Source: M0108 sp937862735
Lineage (GTDB): Bacteria; Pseudomonadota; Gammaproteobacteria; Chromatiales; Chromatiaceae
Assembly: GCA_937862735.1 (NCBI GenBank)
Contig: CALMDH010000072.1
Span: forward strand, 1-11,858
Direction: 5' to 3'
Length of the DNA stretch: 11,858 nt
In this document: positions 1 to 11,858 of the stretch, piece after piece
Layout of the letters: each line of letters starts with the position of its first letter
Numbering within the stretch: the stretch's first letter is position 1
Position numbers and translations under genes: made by a program
The notes under the pieces: generated by a model
The model's database searches: none
The model's input: only the letters and a program-made list of their open reading frames with translations
What the model was told of the DNA's origin: nothing

Positions 1-55
1 CGATCGTACCGACGTTGACGTGCGGCTTCTTGCGTTCGAATTTGGCTTTGGACAT
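1..55 (-). CDS. tuf: Elongation factor Tu, N-terminal 18 codons (partial)
   Basis: Reading on the minus strand from the ATG at 55-53 gives MSKAKFERKKPHVNVGTI, which matches the EF-Tu N-terminus just before the GHVDHGKT P-loop; the gene runs out of the window. EF-Tu is the cytoplasmic GTPase that delivers aminoacyl-tRNA to the ribosomal A site. The start is supported by an AGGTAG Shine-Dalgarno-like motif about 6 nt upstream. It is not EF-G, whose N-terminus reads like MARTTPIERYRNIGI. In most proteobacterial str operons fusA precedes tuf; here the upstream gene is rpsG, 452 bp away. I found no clear sigma70 promoter in that gap, so tuf is probably read through from the str promoter, possibly modulated by the structured leader. 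Identity is near certain although only 18 residues are visible. Confidence 0.93.
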   Translation of the reverse strand, partial: MSKAKFERKKPHVNVGTI

Positions 56-507
56 CCCGATCTACCTGAAAAACTGGTTAGTGTGTTTTGGCGGCGGCAA
101 CGACCTGAAGGCCTGCTCCCGATGCTTACTGGCTATCGCTAGCCGGTGATAACGCATCCCTTCACAGTCAAAGATGCGAGCCGGCCGTGGGGACCGGACA
201 TCTCCGCCCTGGGCAGCTGTGCCCTGGCCTGCCAGACGACCTCCTCGCCTGACGAATTCTCCTGTTAAGGAGCTGGGTATCCGCAGGACAGGCGAGGGGG
301 GATTTACCCGTGACCTGTGTTCGCGGATACCGTCGCGAACTGACTAGCGTGGCGTGACAGCCAAGCTTCCCTGCCCAGGTTCCTGAAGCCGACTCGATCC
401 TGAGTGGCCGCCTGATTTGCCTTTCTGCTGAACCAGGTGCTAGTGCCCGAGGTTGCGCATGCATGCACCCGCTGTATCGACGGCGACCTACCCGCCGGAC
501 TGGCAAC
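56..507 (-). other. 452-bp gene-free structured spacer between rpsG and tuf (fusA absent)
   Basis: No convincing coding sequence lies here in any frame; a long open frame on the minus strand at 168-593 is arginine/proline-rich, runs into rpsG and has no family resemblance. No tRNA T-arm consensus, RNase P, tmRNA or SRP RNA signature was seen, and no recognisable EF-G remnant. What it does hold is many inverted repeats on the minus-strand RNA: 319-325/334-340, 276-284/323-331, 243-251/289-297, 259-263/268-272 and 211-215/220-224. Two Shine-Dalgarno-like motifs (258-263 and 240-245) have no usable start codon after them. A TTGACT element (171-166) has no -10 box at proper spacing, so I do not call a tuf promoter. 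The likely role is a long 5' leader or intercistronic regulatory region for tuf. Confidence 0.6.
243..340 (-). promoter_or_regulatory. Candidate pseudoknotted RNA element in the tuf leader
   Basis: Two perfect 9-nt inverted repeats interleave: GGTATCCGC at 276-284 pairs with 323-331, and CCTCGCCTG at 243-251 pairs with 289-297. In transcript order this is an H-type pseudoknot with connecting segments of 25, 4 and 24 nt. The last of these contains a small hairpin, CTCCT/AGGAG (259-263/268-272). A third helix, GTTCGCG/CGCGAAC (319-325/334-340), shares bases 323-325 with the first stem, so it would form early and compete with it. Mutually exclusive helices are typical of attenuators and riboswitches, but no known class was recognised. 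The pairings are seen directly; regulatory function is inference. Confidence 0.4.
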
Positions 508-978
508 TTACCAGCGATAGTGCGAGAAGGCCTTGTTCGCCTCTGCCATGCGATGGGTGTCTTCCTTCTTCTTGACCGCGGTTCCGCGCGCATCTGCCGC
601 GTCCATCAATTCGCCGGCCAGACGCAGAGCCATGGATTTCTCCGAACGCTTGCCGGCCGCATCAATCAGCCAACGCATCGCGAGGGAATTGCGCCGGGCG
701 GGACGCACTTCCACGGGCACCTGATAGGTGGCTCCACCCACCCGGCGGGACTTGACCTCCACGACCGGGCGGACGTTTTCCATTGCCTGATCAAGCAGAT
801 TCAGGGGTTCCCCACCCTTCTTGGTGGCCATGGTCTCCAGCGCCCCGTACATGATGCGCTCGGCAACGGACTTCTTGCCATCTTCCATGAGCATGTTCAC
901 GAACTTAGCCAGGAGATGGCTTCCAAATTTAGGGTCTGGCAACACCTGGCGGCGCGCGACAATACGTCTTCTGGGCAT
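508..978 (-). CDS. rpsG: 30S ribosomal protein S7
   Basis: The 156-residue product matches S7 end to end: N-terminus MPRRRIVARR, the S7 signature region DPKFGSHLLAKFVNMLMEDG at 15-34, the beta-hairpin around 74-92 (VEVKSRRVGGATYQ) and the C-terminus ANKAFSHYRW. S7 is a primary 16S rRNA-binding protein that nucleates assembly of the 30S head and lies near the E-site tRNA. The ATG at 978-976 was chosen because S7 homology starts there and a GGAG Shine-Dalgarno lies 9 nt upstream; an open frame extending further upstream is not S7-like. The length equals the short form common outside E. coli K-12, which has a longer tail. The gene follows rpsL by 118 bp and is co-transcribed with it; it ends in TAA at 510-508. 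S7 is the translational repressor of the str operon in E. coli, and the spacer before it has candidate hairpins. Confidence 0.98.
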   Translation of the reverse strand: MPRRRIVARRQVLPDPKFGSHLLAKFVNMLMEDGKKSVAERIMYGALETMATKKGGEPLNLLDQAMENVRPVVEVKSRRVGGATYQVPVEVRPARRNSLAMRWLIDAAGKRSEKSMALRLAGELMDAADARGTAVKKKEDTHRMAEANKAFSHYRW

Positions 979-993
979 TAAAGTGGACTCCGA

Positions 994-1029
994 CCTGTTT
1001 AAGCAGGATAGGCGATCCGCGGAGATCGC
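994..1029 (-). promoter_or_regulatory. Hairpins in the rpsL-rpsG spacer, candidate S7 control site
   Basis: Two adjacent hairpins lie just upstream of the rpsG Shine-Dalgarno: CCTG/CAGG (994-997/1004-1007) around a TTTAAG loop, and GCGATC/GATCGC (1012-1017/1024-1029) around a 6-nt loop. In E. coli S7 binds the S12-S7 intercistronic RNA (about 96 nt) and represses translation of rpsG and the genes after it. The position and similar spacer length (118 bp) make this a plausible equivalent, but I did not recognise a conserved S7-binding sequence. Confidence 0.35.
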
Positions 1030-1096
1030 GAGCTTCCCGGCCGGACTTGCAACCCAACCCGGGACGCCTGAATTAGAGATAACGCTTCTGGATGAA

Positions 1097-1471
1097 TCAG
1101 CTCTTCGGCCGCTTGGCGCCGTACTTCGAGCGACCCTGGCGCCGCTTGTCGACGCCGGAGGTATCCAGCGTGCCACGCACGGTGTGGTAACGGACACCTG
1201 GCAGGTCCTTGACACGACCGCCACGAATCAACACCACGGAGTGCTCCTGAAGATTGTGGCCTTCACCACCAATGTAAGACGTCACTTCATAGCCGTTGGT
1301 CAGGCGCACGCGCGCCACTTTGCGCAAGGCGGAGTTCGGCTTTTTTGGCGTCGTGGTGTAGACGCGCGTGCATACGCCTCTTTTCTGCGGACACTCTTCC
1401 AACGCCGGGACCGTGCTCTTGGCCACCTGACGCTTACGCGGCTTGCGGACCAACTGATTGATGGTTGTCAT
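1097..1471 (-). CDS. rpsL: 30S ribosomal protein S12
   Basis: The product is 124 residues, the standard S12 length, and starts MTTINQLVRKPRKRQVAKST. S12 sits at the decoding centre of the 30S subunit and helps check codon-anticodon pairing. The loops that contact the A site are intact: TPKKPNSALRK at 41-51 and the GGRVKDLPG loop at 84-92, with Asp89, the residue methylthiolated by RimO in E. coli. Lys43 and Lys88, the common sites of streptomycin-resistance mutations, are wild type. The ATG at 1471-1469 has a GGAGAG Shine-Dalgarno 7 nt upstream; an 18-codon upstream extension of the frame is not S12-like. It is the first gene of the str operon, about 120 nt after the promoter at 1601-1629, and stops with TGA at 1099-1097. 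Confidence 0.98.
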   Translation of the reverse strand: MTTINQLVRKPRKRQVAKSTVPALEECPQKRGVCTRVYTTTPKKPNSALRKVARVRLTNGYEVTSYIGGEGHNLQEHSVVLIRGGRVKDLPGVRYHTVRGTLDTSGVDKRRQGRSKYGAKRPKS

Positions 1472-1564
1472 GCAATCGCTCTCCAAGGGCGCCGGAGCGC
1501 CTACACGCAACATGGCCGGCGGCACCCCTCGTCATGAGATCAACCGTCGGCCCGGGAAATGGTC

Positions 1565-1586
1565 AAGCCGGCCAGGAGGCCGGCTT
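1565..1586 (-). terminator. GC-rich hairpin between rpoC and rpsL (possible weak terminator/leader hairpin)
   Basis: AAGCCGGCC (1565-1573) and GGCCGGCTT (1578-1586) form a perfect 9-bp stem with a 4-nt loop. On the minus strand the stem ends in CUU and is followed by GACCAUUUCCC, so the U-tract is poor. It lies downstream of rpoC, where a terminator is expected, yet also downstream of the str promoter start site (about 1595), so it is inside the rpsL 5' leader. A full-strength terminator here would silence rpsL; it is more likely partial, or an mRNA-stabilising hairpin. The stem is certain; termination is not. Confidence 0.45.
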
Positions 1587-1593
1587 AGCTAAG

Positions 1594-1629
1594 ACGCGGA
1601 AGTATAGGTTCGCCCCCTTACCCTGTCAA
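1594..1629 (-). promoter_or_regulatory. Near-consensus sigma70 promoter of the str operon
   Basis: On the minus strand a perfect -35 box TTGACA (1629-1624) is followed by a 17-nt spacer and a -10 box TATACT (1606-1601), five of six matching TATAAT. Transcription should start near 1597-1594. The discriminator after the -10 box is GC-rich (TCCGCGTC), a feature of promoters repressed by ppGpp/DksA in the stringent response, which fits ribosomal protein genes. It sits only 34 bp beyond the rpoC stop, so rpsL, rpsG and probably tuf form a transcription unit that can start separately from rpoBC. Confidence 0.85.
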
Positions 1630-1662
1630 CTTCATGACGGGATTCAGCCAGGGGACGTCCGC

Positions 1663-6003
<4,341 letters not shown>

Positions 6004-6081
6004 TGCAATGTCTCCGTGAAGGAGGACTCGGGGGACTGGCCCCGCGAGCTGAGAAGGCGATTTGAACGGTGCGGCCTGGAT

Positions 6082-6109
6082 CGCGGCGGTGCCCGGTGGG
6101 CCCGCCGCG
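6082..6109 (-). promoter_or_regulatory. Very stable hairpin in the rpoB-rpoC spacer
   Basis: CGCGGCGG (6082-6089) pairs with CCGCCGCG (6102-6109). Continuing inward past a single bulged base, GCCC (6091-6094) pairs with GGGC (6098-6101) around a GGT loop, giving 12 pairs, nearly all G-C. There is no U-tract after it on the minus strand, so it is not an intrinsic terminator. It could block 3' exonucleases, be a processing site, or pause polymerase between rpoB and rpoC. A perfect CCCCCGGGGG palindrome (6112-6121) abuts the rpoB stop codon. Confidence 0.45.
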
Positions 6110-6123
6110 AACCCCCGGGGGCC

Positions 6124-10296
<4,173 letters not shown>

Positions 10297-10331
10297 GCTG
10301 CCTTACCCTCGACGTGCTGCTGGAAATTTGG

Positions 10332-10350
10332 GTCACCCGGTAGGGGTGAC
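10332..10350 (-). promoter_or_regulatory. Hairpin in the rpoB leader
   Basis: GTCACCC (10332-10338) and GGGTGAC (10344-10350) form a 7-bp stem with a 5-nt loop, about 35 nt before the rpoB start. On the minus strand it is followed by CCAAAUUUCC, without a real U-tract. In E. coli the spacer after the rplL-rpoB attenuator carries an RNase III processing site; this hairpin is in an equivalent position, but that function is inference. Confidence 0.35.
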
Positions 10351-10434
10351 GGATCGGGTCGGATGCCGACCGCCTATGGACAGCGGTCCCGCCCGATGGT
10401 TGCGTGTTCAGTGGTAACGCAACGCAAACGGAGA

Positions 10435-10464
10435 AAGGCCGGCGATCCGCGGATCGCCAGCCTT
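10435..10464 (-). terminator. rplL-rpoB attenuator-like hairpin
   Basis: AAGGC (10435-10439) plus GGCGATC (10441-10447) pair with GATCGCC (10452-10458) plus GCCTT (10460-10464): 12 pairs with one C/A mismatch and a 4-nt CGCG loop. On the minus strand the stem ends in CCUU, followed by UCUCCGUUU. That is an interrupted U-tract, as expected for a leaky intrinsic terminator. In E. coli an attenuator in this spacer stops most transcripts after rplL, so that far fewer beta/beta' than stalk proteins are made. Position and shape fit that role well. Confidence 0.6.
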
Positions 10465-10467
10465 CCT

Positions 10468-10486
10468 GTCGCGCGTGCCGCGCGAC
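10468..10486 (-). promoter_or_regulatory. Hairpin directly after rplL
   Basis: GTCGCGCG (10468-10475) pairs perfectly with CGCGCGAC (10479-10486) around a 3-nt loop, 15 nt after the rplL stop codon. In the transcript it precedes the attenuator-like hairpin by 3 nt, so the two would stack in tandem. It probably protects the rplJL message 3' end or assists polymerase pausing; no U-tract follows it. Confidence 0.4.
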
Positions 10487-10501
10487 GCCGCAAGAGCGGG
10501 A

Positions 10502-10879
10502 TTACTTGACCTCGACAGTGGCGCCCGCCTCTTCGAGCTGCTTCTTGGCGGCGGCCGCCTCGTCCTTGGAGATGCCTTCCTTGAGGACCGTGGGCACGCC
10601 TTCGACGGCATCCTTGGCCTCCTTGAGGCCCAGGCCCGTCAGGGCGCGCACGACCTTGATGACGCCAACCTTGTTTTCCCCGAAGCCCGTGAGGACCACG
10701 TTGAACTCGGTCTGCTCCTCGACGGGTTCCGCGGCGGCGGCGGCGGGGCCAGCCGCCACGGCGACGGCCGCGGCGGCGGTGACGCCGAACTTCTCTTCCA
10801 TCGCGCTGATCAGTTCGACAACATCCATGACGGTCATGTTGGCGATGGCTTCCAGGATGTCTTCTTTGGAAACGGACAT
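10502..10879 (-). CDS. rplL: 50S ribosomal protein L7/L12
   Basis: The 125-residue acidic product has the three-part L7/L12 layout. The N-terminal dimerisation and L10-binding helices are at 1-33 (MSVSKEDILEAIANMTVMDV...). An alanine-rich flexible hinge spans about 34-57. The C-terminal domain at 58-125 contains the GLGLKEAKDAVEGVP block (82-96) that contacts elongation factors. Multiple copies form the mobile stalk of the 50S subunit, which recruits EF-Tu and EF-G and stimulates their GTPase activity. E. coli L7/L12 is 121 residues; the difference is in the hinge. The ATG at 10879-10877 has an AGGAGA Shine-Dalgarno 5 nt upstream, and rplJ ends 58 bp before, so the two are one message. Higher demand for L7/L12 than for L10 fits this good ribosome-binding site. 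The stop is TAA. Confidence 0.98.
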   Translation of the reverse strand: MSVSKEDILEAIANMTVMDVVELISAMEEKFGVTAAAAVAVAAGPAAAAAEPVEEQTEFNVVLTGFGENKVGVIKVVRALTGLGLKEAKDAVEGVPTVLKEGISKDEAAAAKKQLEEAGATVEVK

Positions 10880-10937
10880 GGATTTCTCCTAATTCGAATA
10901 GCTGTTAGATGCCGTGACGAGGACCGGACCCCAGGGG

Positions 10938-11465
10938 TCAGGCCGCCTCTTTGGCATCGCGGACCGCCGCGAGGGTGCGGACAAGCTTGCCCGGGACCTC
11001 GTTGATGGTCGCCGCGAGTTTCTGTACCGGGGCCTTCATGACGGACATGAGTTGGGAAATGGCCTGCTCGTAGGTCGGCATCTTGGCCAGGGTGCCAAGC
11101 TCCGAGGGGGCGAGCAATTTACCGCCAATGGACACGAGGCTGACCTTGAGGGCATTGTTACCCTTGGCGAAGGCCTCGATGACCCGCGCCGCGGAACCCG
11201 GATCCGTCTGGGAGAAGGCCAGGACCATGGGTCCCTTGAGCGCCTCCTGGATACAGGCGAAGTCCGTACCTTCCACAGCGCGCCTGGCCAGGGTGTTTTT
11301 GACCACCCGCACGTAGACGCCGGCCTTGCGTGCCTCCACGCGAAGCTGGGTCATCTGCGCGACGGTCAAACCCCGGTACTCGGCGCCAACGGCCGAATAG
11401 GCTTTCTTCGCGACTTCCGCGACCTCGGCGACGATGGTTTCTTTCTGGGCATAATTCAGCGCCAC
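10938..11465 (-). CDS. rplJ: 50S ribosomal protein L10
   Basis: The 175-residue product matches L10: N-terminus MALNYAQKETIVAEVAEVAK, the rRNA-binding domain with VYVRVVKNTLARRAVEGT (50-67), and the long C-terminal helix that holds L7/L12 dimers, ending KLVRTLAAVRDAKEAA. L10 anchors the stalk to 23S rRNA and, with L7/L12, represses its own translation in E. coli by binding the mRNA leader. It is about 10 residues longer than E. coli L10, from added sequence near 145-158. The start is GTG (11465-11463), chosen because homology begins there and an excellent Shine-Dalgarno AGGAGGTGA lies 6 nt upstream. The TGA stop lies within a GACCCC/GGGGTC inverted repeat (10927-10939). Confidence 0.98.
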   Translation of the reverse strand: MALNYAQKETIVAEVAEVAKKAYSAVGAEYRGLTVAQMTQLRVEARKAGVYVRVVKNTLARRAVEGTDFACIQEALKGPMVLAFSQTDPGSAARVIEAFAKGNNALKVSLVSIGGKLLAPSELGTLAKMPTYEQAISQLMSVMKAPVQKLAATINEVPGKLVRTLAAVRDAKEAA

Positions 11466-11828
11466 AGTTCGTCACCTCCTGCTGTCGATAGTTGCCGGGG
11501 GCCAAGACCCCCGCCGATTGCCGCCCCGGTCATCCACAACCAAGCAGGGCGACGGTGAAGTGCGCCGTCTTCAGGCCTGCGCCGCCACTCGCGCAACGGC
11601 TGAACCGATTCGGGAGCACCGTCTGCGCGGGCACGCAGTGATTAAGCCCGGCGTGGCAACCTGTCCCTCATGCCACCCGGACGCCCGCGGTCTTTGACGG
11701 TCCCCGGCTACAGCCGGGGCCCCAAAGAACGGATGGGGCCGGACCATTCGGCCAGCCCCCAGAAAGAACGCGCCTCCGTCTTTGGGGGCGCGGCCAGGCC
11801 CTCCTCGGGCCCGGGCCAGGGGCTGGCC
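11466..11828 (-). promoter_or_regulatory. rplA-rplJ intergenic leader, probable L10 autoregulatory region
   Basis: These 363 bp carry no gene but are dense in stems on the minus-strand RNA. CCCCCA(GA)AAGA 11756-11767 pairs with 11779-11788 (10 bp, two-base bulge). TCTTTG 11691-11696 pairs with 11723-11728, enclosing CCCCGGC/GCCGGGG (11702-11708/11713-11719). CCGG(C)GTGGCA 11648-11658 pairs with 11671-11680 (10 bp, one bulge). CGGGGG 11496-11501 pairs with 11508-11513, just before the Shine-Dalgarno. GGCCAGCCCC 11750-11759 is also perfectly complementary to 11819-11828, competing with the first stem. In E. coli and relatives the L10 leader binds the L10-L7/L12 complex. The location fits, but I did not match the Rfam L10 leader consensus by eye. 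No clear sigma70 promoter was seen. Confidence 0.55.
11472..11480 (-). promoter_or_regulatory. Extended Shine-Dalgarno of rplJ
   Basis: AGGAGGTGA on the minus strand is a 9-nt perfect complement of the 16S rRNA 3' tail, 6 nt before the GTG start of rplJ. It fixes the rplJ start codon. The hairpin at 11496-11513 lies 15 nt upstream of it. Confidence 0.85.
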
Positions 11829-11858
11829 TCAGATGAGTGCCTGATGGTCGATGGTCAG
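11829..11858 (-). CDS. rplA: 50S ribosomal protein L1, last nine codons (partial)
   Basis: The minus strand enters the window in frame as LTIDHQALI followed by TGA at 11831-11829. This resembles the L1 C-terminus, where E. coli has a GAGVAVDQAGL segment close to its end, and rplA is the expected gene before rplJ. L1 binds 23S rRNA at the L1 stalk and represses its own rplKA message. With only nine residues, the call rests largely on gene order. Confidence 0.65.
   Translation of the reverse strand: MTIDHQALI

Noticed and set aside
143..171. TTGACT at 171-166 as a tuf promoter
   Set aside because: The best -10-like hexamer (TATCAC) is only 14 nt away, and nothing suitable lies at 16-18 nt.
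145..203. A 20-codon minus-strand ORF starting with ATG at about 203 upstream of tuf, considered as a leader peptide
   Set aside because: The GGAG directly abuts the ATG, so the spacing is unusable, and there is no run of regulatory codons.
56..507. tRNA genes upstream of tuf, as found before tufB in enterics
   Set aside because: No TTCGA-type T-loop with paired arms, no CCA-adjacent acceptor stem and no cloverleaf could be assembled.
168..593. A 141-codon minus-strand open frame in the rpsG-tuf gap
   Set aside because: It starts inside rpsG in another frame, is Arg/Pro-rich without any family resemblance, and crosses the inverted repeats of the leader.

Overview
The window is a stretch of the rif/str region of a high-GC bacterial chromosome. 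Every gene lies on the minus strand, so transcription runs from high to low coordinates: end of rplA (L1) - rplJ (L10) - rplL (L7/L12) - rpoB (RNAP beta) - rpoC (RNAP beta') - rpsL (S12) - rpsG (S7) - start of tuf (EF-Tu). The proteins are gammaproteobacterial in type. Beta begins MAYSFTEKKRIRKDFGKR. Beta' keeps E. coli residue numbering through both zinc sites and the catalytic NADFDGD motif. Beta also carries an insertion that E. coli lacks and that, from memory, Xanthomonas-type beta has. The high GC and the sequence style suggest a non-enteric gammaproteobacterium (Chromatiales- or Xanthomonadales-like), but the exact lineage cannot be fixed by eye.

Region by region: 11829-11858 is the last nine codons of rplA. 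11466-11828 is a non-coding, highly structured leader that probably holds the L10 autoregulatory site. 10938-11465 is rplJ (GTG start, very strong Shine-Dalgarno) and 10502-10879 is rplL. 10297-10501 is a spacer with tandem hairpins, one resembling a leaky terminator, as expected for the rplL-rpoB attenuator. 6124-10296 is rpoB; 6004-6123 is a spacer with a very stable hairpin; 1663-6003 is rpoC (TTG start). 1472-1662 holds a near-consensus sigma70 promoter that starts the str operon, plus a leader hairpin. 1097-1471 is rpsL, 979-1096 is a spacer with candidate S7-control hairpins, and 508-978 is rpsG. 56-507 is a gene-free structured region, and 1-55 is the start of tuf.

The genes supply the ribosomal stalk (L10 and L7/L12), the catalytic core of RNA polymerase (beta and beta'), two 30S proteins (S12 in the decoding centre, S7 organising the head) and an elongation factor. 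The apparent controls are L10 feedback, attenuation that uncouples polymerase from ribosomal protein output, and a GC-rich-discriminator promoter for the str genes.

No mobile element, CRISPR array, tRNA, rRNA or defence-like system was seen, and no convincing new protein system is present. The unexpected point is that fusA (EF-G), which normally separates rpsG from tuf, is absent. In its place are about 450 nt of non-coding DNA that can fold as an H-type pseudoknot with 9-bp plus 9-bp stems, with a competing third helix. That stretch, followed by the L10 leader, is the part most worth a second look.
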